Below are positions 6,732 to 13,245 of a stretch of 26,702 nucleotides of DNA, piece by piece. The translations under genes were made by a program, and so were the position numbers. The stretch's first letter is position 1. The number at the start of each line of letters is the position of its first letter. The stretch is from an uncultured Verrucomicrobiales bacterium (lineage in GTDB: Bacteria > Verrucomicrobiota > Verrucomicrobiia > Verrucomicrobiales > Akkermansiaceae). The notes below the pieces were generated by a model, which searched no databases, was not told the DNA's origin, and saw nothing but the letters and a program-made list of their open reading frames with translations. Location of the stretch: the NCBI GenBank assembly GCA_937893015.1, contig CALBJX010000052.1, positions 1 through 26,702 on the forward strand, read 5' to 3'.

Positions 6732-7790
6732 TCACCTATCCACATATTCCTCGGCGCGGCGCACGATGGCGGCGGCGAGGGAGACACAGGCCTCCAAGTC
6801 GCGGTCATCGAGGATGCCGTTGTGGGAATGGATGTAGCGCGTGGGGACGCCGAGGACGATGGCGGGGGTGCCGTGCCACTGCGGGTAGGCGGCCGCGGCG
6901 TCCGTGCCGCCCGTGCGGCGCACGGTGGGCTGGCAGGGAATGCCTTCTTCCTCTGCCACGCGCAGCACCCAATCCGCCAGCGCGGGCGGGGTGATGTTGG
7001 TGGGGTCGAAGAGGCGCACCTGCACGCCCTTGCCGAGCACGCCTTGGCGGCAGATGCCGCTCTGGCCGAAGGTGTCGTCGGCGGGCGGACCTTCGAGAAT
7101 CACGGCCAGGTCGGGCGGGCAGTCCAACGCGCGGGCGCCGCGGGTGCCGACTTCCTCCTGCACGGTGCCGATGCCTTCGGCGGTGATGGTGAGCTCGTCC
7201 TTCTCCGCCGCCAGCGTCTGCATGGTGCGAATCATGGCATACACGCCCGCGCGGTTGTCGAAGGCCTTGCCCATCCAGCGGTGGGGAATGGCGAGCCCCT
7301 GCATCTGCACATCGGGTGTCACGGCGCAGCCGAGGCGGATGCCGAGCGCCGCCACCTCCTCCGCAGAGGAGGCCCCGACATCAATGAAGAGCGCATCCGT
7401 AGGCATCACTTGGTGCCGCTGGGATTCCGGCAGCAGGTGCGGCGGGCGCGTGCCGATCTGGCCGGGAATGCGCACGCCCTCGCGGGTGTGCACGAGCACG
7501 CGCTGGCTCGGCAGCGTGTGGTTCCACCAGCCGCCCAGCGGCACGATGAGCAGAAAACCATCGGGCGTCACCCCCTGCACCATGAAGCCGATTTCATCCA
7601 TGTGCGCCACCAGCGCGACGCGCTTCGCCCCGCTTTCGGGCCCAAGGGTGCAGATGATGTTGCCCGCCGTCGTTTCCGCAACGCGCGTCAGGCTGCCGAG
7701 TTCTTTTTTCACCAAACCGCGCACTTCCTCCTCGAAGCCGGAGGGAGCCGCTGCGTTGCTGCAACGTGCCAATAAATCTTTGTCGAACAT
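6732..7790 (-). CDS. M42 family metallo-aminopeptidase
   Basis: This 352-residue cytosolic zinc- or cobalt-dependent aminopeptidase of family M42 (FrvX/PepA/tetrahedral-peptidase type) trims amino acids from short peptides, typically as a dodecamer. The metal and catalytic motifs are all present: AHMDEIGF with His63 and Asp65, KAFDNRAG with Asp178, VQEEVGTRGA with the catalytic Glu212/Glu213 pair, GGTDAAA (294-300), and the late YIHSHNG with its His ligand. The ATG at 7790 lies about 20 bases downstream of a predicted start at a good promoter (7818-7845); the leader is CT-rich with no Shine-Dalgarno sequence. The stop codon lies inside the end of repeat element B. The exact substrate preference cannot be read from the sequence. 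Confidence 0.92.
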   Translation of the reverse strand: MFDKDLLARCSNAAAPSGFEEEVRGLVKKELGSLTRVAETTAGNIICTLGPESGAKRVALVAHMDEIGFMVQGVTPDGFLLIVPLGGWWNHTLPSQRVLVHTREGVRIPGQIGTRPPHLLPESQRHQVMPTDALFIDVGASSAEEVAALGIRLGCAVTPDVQMQGLAIPHRWMGKAFDNRAGVYAMIRTMQTLAAEKDELTITAEGIGTVQEEVGTRGARALDCPPDLAVILEGPPADDTFGQSGICRQGVLGKGVQVRLFDPTNITPPALADWVLRVAEEEGIPCQPTVRRTGGTDAAAAYPQWHGTPAIVLGVPTRYIHSHNGILDDRDLEACVSLAAAIVRRAEEYVDR

Positions 7791-7817
7791 GAGAGAAAAG
7801 GAGCAAATGACAGCACG

Positions 7818-7845
7818 ATTATAGAAGAACGTCTCACGCGGTCAA
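7818..7845 (-). promoter_or_regulatory. M42 gene promoter (TTGACC-16-TATAAT)
   Basis: The minus strand carries a -35 TTGACC (7840-7845) and a consensus -10 TATAAT (7818-7823) with a 16-base spacer. The predicted start is near 7811, about 20 bases before the ATG. It diverges from the pdhA promoter within the same 143-base gap. Confidence 0.78.
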
Positions 7846-7894
7846 GCATGAAAAAAAAGCGAGAGGTCTGATAGAGAGGAGACATACTTCCTTC

Positions 7895-7923
7895 TTGCAT
7901 TAACATTTTTATCGGGGTACAAT
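7895..7923 (+). promoter_or_regulatory. pdhA operon promoter (TTGCAT-17-TACAAT)
   Basis: A -35 TTGCAT (7895-7900) and a -10 TACAAT (7918-7923) lie 17 bases apart. Only 10 bases separate the -10 box from the ATG at 7934, so the predicted mRNA has a leader of about 2-5 bases, which is effectively leaderless. Confidence 0.78.
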
Positions 7924-7933
7924 AAGAGCCGTT

Positions 7934-8905
7934 ATGGAGGAAACTCTCAGAGAGCCGGCACGCCGCGCGTATCGCGCCATGCTGATGGCGCGCGCCTTCG
8001 ACACGAAAACCTCTGCCCTGTACAAGGCGGGCAAGATTTTCGGCGGTGTGTTCTGCGGCCGCGGGCATGAGGCTATCGCGGCCTGCGAAGCTGTGTTTCT
8101 CCGCAAGGGGCAGGACGTGTACAACCCCTTCATCCGCGAGCAGGCGGGGCGTTGCGCCTGGGGCGACAGCGTGCTGGAGAGTGCGCGTTCCTACTTCGGC
8201 AGCAGGGAAGGGCTCATGCGCGGGCGCGACGGCAATGTGCACTGGGGCAACCCGCGCGAGGGTGTGCCCGCCCCCATCTCCCACCTCGGGGCCATGGCCT
8301 CCGTGGTGGCGGGCATGATGCTCGCCAAGCGTCTGCAAGGGGAGACGGGCTGTGTGGGCGTGGTCTGCGCGGGGGACGGCACCACCTCCGTCGGTGCGCT
8401 GCACGAGGCCGCGAACTTCATCGCCGTGCAGCAGCTGCCCGTGGTCGTCGTCATCACGAACAATCACTTTGCGTACTCCACCCCGAATGCCCAGGAATTC
8501 GTGGCCGAGCTCACGGAGCGCGGCCGCGGCTACGGCTACGCGGTGCATCACTGCGACGGCACGGATTTCCTCGCCACCCTGCAAACCATGCACGATGCCG
8601 TGGCAGCCGCCCGCGCGGGCAAGCCGCAGTGGGTGGTGGCGGATACCCTGCGCCTTTGCGGCCACGGCGAGCACGATGACGCGAGCTATGTGCCCGCCGA
8701 GCTGCGCACCGCCTACGCCGACCGCGACCCGCTGGATGTCGCCCGCCGCCAGCTCATCGAGCAGGGCTGGCTGACGGAGGAAGAGTACCTCATTTGGGAG
8801 GCGGAGTGCCGCGACGAGGTGCAGCGCTGTGTCGCCCAAGCCCAGAAAGAAGCAAGCCCGAACCCCGCGGAGGAGGACTGGACGGCGGTATCGTGGCGAC
8901 CATAA
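7934..8905 (+). CDS. pdhA: 2-oxoacid dehydrogenase E1 component, alpha subunit
   Basis: This 323-residue protein is the alpha subunit of the thiamine diphosphate-dependent E1 of a 2-oxoacid dehydrogenase complex, most likely pyruvate dehydrogenase, though acetoin or branched-chain versions look similar. The ThDP/Mg-binding motif runs from GDGTTSVGALHEA to ITNN (147-177), followed by HFAYSTP. RGRDGNVHWG (97-105) and the phosphorylation-loop-like CGHGEHDDASY region are also typical. With E1 beta, E2 and lpxI downstream on the same strand, it opens a four-gene operon, and the E1 beta start is 29 bases after its stop. No E3 (dihydrolipoyl dehydrogenase) gene is in the window, so it must be supplied elsewhere. 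The ATG is only 10 bases from the -10 box, and no alternative start is plausible. Confidence 0.92.
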   Translation: MEETLREPARRAYRAMLMARAFDTKTSALYKAGKIFGGVFCGRGHEAIAACEAVFLRKGQDVYNPFIREQAGRCAWGDSVLESARSYFGSREGLMRGRDGNVHWGNPREGVPAPISHLGAMASVVAGMMLAKRLQGETGCVGVVCAGDGTTSVGALHEAANFIAVQQLPVVVVITNNHFAYSTPNAQEFVAELTERGRGYGYAVHHCDGTDFLATLQTMHDAVAAARAGKPQWVVADTLRLCGHGEHDDASYVPAELRTAYADRDPLDVARRQLIEQGWLTEEEYLIWEAECRDEVQRCVAQAQKEASPNPAEEDWTAVSWRP

Positions 8906-8934
8906 TCAAGTCCGAAATCCGAATTTCCCCTGCC

Positions 8935-9906
8935 ATGGCTGTAACCTACATCGATGCGATTCATCAGGCTCTCGCCGAGCTGCTGGAGGAAGACGAGCGC
9001 GTCTTTCTCATGGGCGAGGACATCGGCGGCAGCTTCGGCGGCGCGTTCAAGGCCACCAAGGGCTTGGCGGAAAAGTTCCCCGGGCGCGTCATCAACACGC
9101 CCATCAGCGAGGACGCCATCGTAGGCGCGGGCATGGGTGCGGCACTCGCGGGCATGAAGCCGATTCTGGAGATGCAGTTTGCGGATTTCGGCACCCTCGG
9201 GCAGAACCAGATGGGCAACAACTGCGGCGCACATTTCTACCGCACGGGCGTGCCTGTGAATGTCACCCTGCGCATGCCCTGCGGCGGCACCCCCGGCGGC
9301 GGTCCCTTCCACAGCCAGAGTCTCGAAGCGGTGTTCGCGCACTATCCCGGTCTGCACGTCTTTACCCCCGCCACGGTGGCGGATGCCTACTTCATGCTGA
9401 AGGAAGCCGTGCGCATCCCCGACCCCGTGGTGTTCATGGAGCACAAGTTCCTCTACCGCTGGCTGAAGGCCGATACGTGGGCGGACCCCGACCCCCTGCC
9501 CATCGGCAAGGCGCGTATCGCCCGCGTGGGCAGACACGCCACGGTTGTCGCTTTCTCCGCCATGGTGCCGGAGGTGTTGCAGGCTGCCGAGCTGCTGACC
9601 CCGCAGGGCTACGACATCGAGGTGATAGACCTGCGCTCCGTCAAGCCGCTGGACTACGACACCATCCTCGCCAGCCTGTCCCGCACGGCGCGTTTGCTCG
9701 TCGTGAGCGAGGACTTTCCGTATGGCGGCGTAGCGGCGGAAGTGGTGGCGACAGTGGCGTCCATGGGGCTGCATCTGCTGGATGCGCCGCCCCTGCGCCT
9801 CACCTCGCACGATTCCCCCATCCCCTACCACCCCGACCTCTGGCGCGAGCACCGACCGAGTGCCGCCTCCATCGCCGCCGCCGCTAAGTATCTCATTTCC
9901 TACTAA
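8935..9906 (+). CDS. pdhB: 2-oxoacid dehydrogenase E1 component, beta subunit
   Basis: This 323-residue E1 beta subunit pairs with the upstream alpha subunit to decarboxylate a 2-oxoacid and reductively acylate the lipoyl domain of E2. Visible family features are TYIDAIHQALAELLEEDERVFLMGEDIG at the start (4-31), the NTPISEDAIVGAGMGAA segment with the ThDP-activating Glu59, GGGPFHSQSLEA (121-132), and a C-terminal transketolase-like region with VIDLRSVKPLD. The open frame extends well upstream into the alpha gene, but the family N-terminus begins at the ATG at 8935 (MAVTYIDA). No Shine-Dalgarno sequence precedes it, so reinitiation after the alpha stop or a leader-independent start is likely. 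The E2 gene follows 14 bases after its stop. Confidence 0.93.
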   Translation: MAVTYIDAIHQALAELLEEDERVFLMGEDIGGSFGGAFKATKGLAEKFPGRVINTPISEDAIVGAGMGAALAGMKPILEMQFADFGTLGQNQMGNNCGAHFYRTGVPVNVTLRMPCGGTPGGGPFHSQSLEAVFAHYPGLHVFTPATVADAYFMLKEAVRIPDPVVFMEHKFLYRWLKADTWADPDPLPIGKARIARVGRHATVVAFSAMVPEVLQAAELLTPQGYDIEVIDLRSVKPLDYDTILASLSRTARLLVVSEDFPYGGVAAEVVATVASMGLHLLDAPPLRLTSHDSPIPYHPDLWREHRPSAASIAAAAKYLISY

Positions 9907-9920
9907 CCCTGCCATAGACC

Positions 9921-11177
9921 ATGCCTTTAGTGCCGATTCTCATGCCCCAGCTGGGGGAATCCATTGCGGAAGCCACTGTCATGCACCTGCTGGTGCAGCC
10001 GGGCGACATCGTGCAGGCCGACCAAGAGATTTTCGAGGTGGAGACGAACAAGGCTGTCATGGGTGTGACGACCTCCTGCGGCGGCAAGGTGCTTTCCTTC
10101 ACCGTGGGCGAGGGCGAGACAGTGGCCGTGGGCACCGTGATGGGGCTCATCGTTGCCACGCAGGAGGAGGTGGACCGCTCCGGTGCCACGGTGGTGGATG
10201 AGAAGGCCGCCGCCGCCCCCGCCGCTCCGAAGCCGGAAAGCGGCACATCCGCCGATGACGGCGCACATTTCCGCACTCAGGGCGAGTTCCGCGAGGGGGC
10301 AAGCAACCTTTCTTCCGTTCCCGCCCCGGCAGGCAGCGGCCGCGATTTGCCTGTGCCCAAGGGCATTCGCGGCGCTCATTACCTCTCCCCCCGCATCCGC
10401 GCCCGCATGGATGAGCTCGGTATGACGGAGGCGGACCTCGCCTTCATTGTCGGCACGGGCGAGGGCGGGCGCATCACCATCGATGATTTCGAAAAGTTTT
10501 TGGCCTACACCGACCTGTGGCCGAGCCGCCCCGCTTCCCCCATGCGCAAGAGCGTGGCGGGCAGCATGCAGCGCACGTGGCGCCGCCCGATTGCGGGTGC
10601 GGGTCGCCCCATTCTGATGGAGCCCATCATCCTGCACCGCAAGAACCACGAACGCCGCCCCGGCGTGACGCTCTACTTCCTGCGTGCGCTGGCTCTCGCG
10701 CTGGCGGAGGCCCCCGAGTGTGCGGGCTACATGGTGGGCGGGCGCATCCTGACCCCGCGCCGCATCGACCTCGGTGTGGCGGTGCAGGTACAAGACGGCG
10801 TGCTGGTGCCCGTCATGCGCAATGTGGACCGCTTCACGCTCGATGAGCTCATCGATGAGTACAACAAGGTGGTCCAACAGGCGCGCAGCCGCCGCTTGGA
10901 TGACGCCTACAAGGGCGGCGGCATTGCCACGGTGACAAACTTCGGCGGCTTCGGCCTCACCTACGGCACGCCCATGCCCCTGCCGAGCGAGAGTCTGATT
11001 CTCGGCGTGGGGGCCGTGCAAAAGGTGCCTGTGTGGAGCGACGAGGTGCAGTGCTTCCTCCCTGTCTCTCAGGCGCAGATGGTGGCGTCCTTCGACCACC
11101 GCGTGGTGGACGGCGGCGACATCGGCCGTCTCATGCAGCGCATTGCGTGGTTCTTGGAACACCCTGAAGTTCTGTGA
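9921..11177 (+). CDS. pdhC: 2-oxoacid dehydrogenase E2 (dihydrolipoamide acyltransferase)
   Basis: This 418-residue E2 core enzyme carries the swinging lipoyl arm and transfers the acyl group to CoA. Residues 1-80 form one lipoyl domain with the lipoylation site ETNKAVMG (Lys44; the usual motif is ETDKA). An Ala/Pro-rich linker (about 93-150) follows, then a peripheral subunit-binding domain (LSPRIRARMDELGM to GGRITIDDFEKFL, about 154-192). The catalytic domain holds the active-site motif DHRVVDGG with His393. The ATG at 9921 has no Shine-Dalgarno sequence. The stop codon overlaps a GTG that could start lpxI. Substrate specificity (pyruvate or another 2-oxoacid) cannot be settled from this sequence. 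Confidence 0.93.
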   Translation: MPLVPILMPQLGESIAEATVMHLLVQPGDIVQADQEIFEVETNKAVMGVTTSCGGKVLSFTVGEGETVAVGTVMGLIVATQEEVDRSGATVVDEKAAAAPAAPKPESGTSADDGAHFRTQGEFREGASNLSSVPAPAGSGRDLPVPKGIRGAHYLSPRIRARMDELGMTEADLAFIVGTGEGGRITIDDFEKFLAYTDLWPSRPASPMRKSVAGSMQRTWRRPIAGAGRPILMEPIILHRKNHERRPGVTLYFLRALALALAEAPECAGYMVGGRILTPRRIDLGVAVQVQDGVLVPVMRNVDRFTLDELIDEYNKVVQQARSRRLDDAYKGGGIATVTNFGGFGLTYGTPMPLPSESLILGVGAVQKVPVWSDEVQCFLPVSQAQMVASFDHRVVDGGDIGRLMQRIAWFLEHPEVL

Positions 11178-11194
11178 TACCCCCCCTTTCTTCC

Positions 11195-12361
11195 ATGGTC
11201 GACATCTCTCACATCAAAACGCTCGCCGTCATCGCCTGTGCCGGGGCGTACCCCCGCCTCGTCATCGAGGGGGCGAAGTGCGCGGGCGTGCGCGTGGTGG
11301 GCATCGGTGCCAAGGGGGCGGTGAACCGCGCGGAGATTGAGCCGCTCTGCGACGTGTACCGCGAGTACCGCGCGGGCGAGATGGCCGTGCCTCTGCGCTG
11401 GCTGCAGGAGGAGGGCGTGCACCACATCATGATGGCGGGGCAGGTGAAGCCCTCCGTCATCTACACCCTGCGCCCCGACAAGGATGCCCGCCGTCTGCTC
11501 CGCGAGCTCGACCGCCGCAACGCCCACAGCCTCTTCACCGCCCTCTGCAACTATCTCCAGGAGGCGCAGATTGAGGTGTTGCCCGGCACCACCTTCATGG
11601 AAGCCAACATGCCCAAGGAGGGGTACCATGTGGGGCCCGCGCTGACGGAGGAGGAGCTGGCTGATGCCCGCTTCGGGCTCTCCGTTGCCCGCACGATTGC
11701 GCAGCTGGATATCGGCCAGAGCGTGGTGGTGGACAAGGGGCGCGTGCTCGCCGTGGAGAGTTTCAAGGGCACGAACGAGTGCATCGAGGCGGGCGGCCAC
11801 CGCGGGCACGGCGTGACGCTCTGCAAGGTGACGAAGGCGGGCCACGACATGCGCTTCGATATCCCCTGTCTCGGGCTCGGCACGCTGAAACATTGCCTCC
11901 GCGCGGGCGTGAAGCGCGTGGTCTTCGAGGCGGGCAAGACGATTCTCTTCGACCGCGAGGAGGTGGAAGCCCTTTGCGCGGAGCACGGCATTTCGCTGGT
12001 GGCTCTGCCCGCCCCCCTCACGGGGCAGGAGCCCGAGCTCACCGAACATTTTTCTGATGATGCCGCGCACGCCGCCGCCCTTGCCCGTGCCTTGGAGGCG
12101 CAGCACATCGGCACCTGTGCCGTGGTCTGCGACGGCGTGGCTCTCGCCGTGGATGATGCGGACGGGGTGGAGAAATGCATCCGCCGCGCCGCCGCCTACA
12201 TGGCGCGTCTGCGCCTCGCCCGCTTCATCGGTTGGATAGCCGCCCTGCTCACGGGCCGCGCCGACCCGCCGCCCGCGCCCATGACGCTGGCCTGCACGCG
12301 ACCGCTGACACCCGCCGAAGCGTGCGCCGCCAAGCGTGCCCGCATCCGCGTTGTTGCCTGA
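11195..12361 (+). CDS. lpxI: UDP-2,3-diacylglucosamine pyrophosphatase LpxI, with C-terminal extension
   Basis: LpxI hydrolyses UDP-2,3-diacylglucosamine to lipid X in lipid A synthesis and replaces LpxH in many Gram-negatives, so the organism should make lipopolysaccharide. The core (about residues 8-275 of 388) shows LAVIACAGAYPRLV, MMAGQVKPS, DIGQSVVVDKGRVLAVE (172-188), FKGTNECI, and the C-terminal GHDMRFDIPCLGLGTL. The family is usually about 270-290 residues, so the last 100 or so residues are extra. They contain a degenerate echo of the DIGQ...VLAVE motif (305-333) and an amphipathic, partly hydrophobic stretch (LARFIGWIAALL). The start is uncertain: the ATG at 11195 is preferred, but a GTG at 11174 overlaps the E2 stop (GTGA) and would add 7 residues with tight coupling. 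Presence in the pdh operon is unusual. Confidence 0.88.
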   Translation: MVDISHIKTLAVIACAGAYPRLVIEGAKCAGVRVVGIGAKGAVNRAEIEPLCDVYREYRAGEMAVPLRWLQEEGVHHIMMAGQVKPSVIYTLRPDKDARRLLRELDRRNAHSLFTALCNYLQEAQIEVLPGTTFMEANMPKEGYHVGPALTEEELADARFGLSVARTIAQLDIGQSVVVDKGRVLAVESFKGTNECIEAGGHRGHGVTLCKVTKAGHDMRFDIPCLGLGTLKHCLRAGVKRVVFEAGKTILFDREEVEALCAEHGISLVALPAPLTGQEPELTEHFSDDAAHAAALARALEAQHIGTCAVVCDGVALAVDDADGVEKCIRRAAAYMARLRLARFIGWIAALLTGRADPPPAPMTLACTRPLTPAEACAAKRARIRVVA

Positions 12362-12369
12362 CTTCGGGC

Positions 12370-12398
12370 TTGTTTTTTTCCCGCCGCTGTGCTACACA
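12370..12398 (+). promoter_or_regulatory. rph promoter (TTGTTT-17-TACACA, extended -10)
   Basis: A -35 TTGTTT (12370-12375) and a -10 TACACA (12393-12398, preceded by TGC) lie 17 bases apart. The ATG follows 5 bases later, which predicts a leaderless rph mRNA. The layout closely resembles the pdxH promoter. Confidence 0.55.
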
Positions 12399-12403
12399 GG
12401 GGC

Positions 12404-13186
12404 ATGCAACGCCACGATAACCGCCCGACGGACGAGATGCGTCCGCTCCGCTTTGTGCTTGACCCCGCCCCGAATGCCACCGCCTCCGTGCTCTCCTGTT
12501 TCGGTAACACGCGCGTCATCTGCGCCGTCACCATCGAGGAAGATGTGCCCCGCTGGATGAAGGCCCAGCATGTGGAAGGCGGTTGGCTGACGGCGGAATA
12601 CGCCATGCTCCCCTATTCCACCCTCGACCGCAAGAAGCGCGACAGCAGCGCGGGCAAGGTGGACGGCCGCTCCGTGGAGATTCAGCGTCTCATCGGCCGC
12701 TCCCTGCGCGCCGTCATGGATTTGGAAGCCCTCGGCGCCCGCACCGTGTGGGTGGACTGCGACGTGCTGCAGGCCGACGGCGGCACGCGCACGGCCAGCA
12801 TCACGGGTGCTGCGGTGGCCCTTCAGATTGCGCTCAAGCGTCTCATGGCCAAGGGCCTGCTCGAAAAATCCCCCATGAAGCAGCTTGTCTCCGCCATCTC
12901 CGTGGGCAAGCTGGAAGGCACCCCCCTGCTGGACCTCTGCTATGTGGAGGACCGCGATGCCGAGGTGGACATGAACGTCGTCATGACCGAGCACGGCGAA
13001 TATGTGGAAGTGCAGGGCAGCGGCGAGGAAGCCGTCTTCACTGCCGAGGAAATGGCGCAGATGCTCGCGCTGGCCGCCAAGGGTGCCGCGCACATCACCG
13101 CCGCCCAGAAGGAAGCCATCGCCGCCGCGGATGCCCCCAAGGCGGAGGACATGAGCGCCCTCTGTGACTTCTTCAATCAGCGCTGA
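12404..13186 (+). CDS. rph: Ribonuclease PH
   Basis: RNase PH is a phosphate-dependent 3'-5' exonuclease that trims tRNA 3' ends and works as a hexameric ring. The 260-residue protein begins MQRHDNRPTDEMRP, which fits the family N-terminus, and contains DRKKRDSSAGKVDGRSVEIQRLIGRSLRAV and the conserved DCDVLQADGGTRTASITGA segment (about 118-136). Lengths of about 240-260 are normal. A GTG five codons upstream (12389) would overlap the -10 box, so the ATG at 12404 is preferred. The gene is convergent with the U32 protein gene, with a shared hairpin between them (13206-13244). Confidence 0.93.
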   Translation: MQRHDNRPTDEMRPLRFVLDPAPNATASVLSCFGNTRVICAVTIEEDVPRWMKAQHVEGGWLTAEYAMLPYSTLDRKKRDSSAGKVDGRSVEIQRLIGRSLRAVMDLEALGARTVWVDCDVLQADGGTRTASITGAAVALQIALKRLMAKGLLEKSPMKQLVSAISVGKLEGTPLLDLCYVEDRDAEVDMNVVMTEHGEYVEVQGSGEEAVFTAEEMAQMLALAAKGAAHITAAQKEAIAAADAPKAEDMSALCDFFNQR

Positions 13187-13205
13187 ACCATCATGGTTCA
13201 GGAGA

Positions 13206-13244
13206 AATCGACCGCGTCCGACGACAAGTCAGGCGCGGTTGATT
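13206..13244. terminator. Hairpin between convergent rph and U32 genes
   Basis: A 17-base-pair imperfect stem (13206-13222 with 13228-13244, loop GACAA) has one mismatch and two wobble pairs in the plus-strand RNA. It lies 19 bases after the rph stop and directly against the U32 stop, so it could serve both strands. T-tracts on either side are weak (ATTGTTAC on the plus strand, GATTTCTCC on the minus). Confidence 0.6.
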
Positions 13245-13245
13245 G

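Larger units (their letters stand above)
6568..6735. repeat. Heptad-arm inverted-repeat element B (complete, 168 bp)
   Basis: The terminal arms at 6568-6607 and about 6695-6735 read inward as GTGATAAGAAAT, then three 7-base units of variable dinucleotide plus GATTT, then AGA. The dinucleotides are GT, TT, AG on the left and TT, GT, TT on the right. The core contains CTCGCTACGCTCG, a 13-base-pair hairpin (6637-6665) and a smaller palindrome TGCGGC-GTCA-GCCGCA (6675-6690). The outer end overlaps the stop codon of the M42 peptidase gene. The element at 18096-18228 has the same arm design. No coding potential is seen. Confidence 0.9.

Noticed and set aside
6568..6735. Insertion sequence
   Set aside because: There are terminal inverted repeats but no transposase frame in any element. 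No clear target-site duplication could be established, so a non-autonomous mobile unit remains only a hypothesis.
12351..12378. Terminator at the end of lpxI
   Set aside because: A T-run follows GCCTGACTTCGGGC, but the possible stem is only about four base pairs. The T-run is better explained as part of the rph promoter region.
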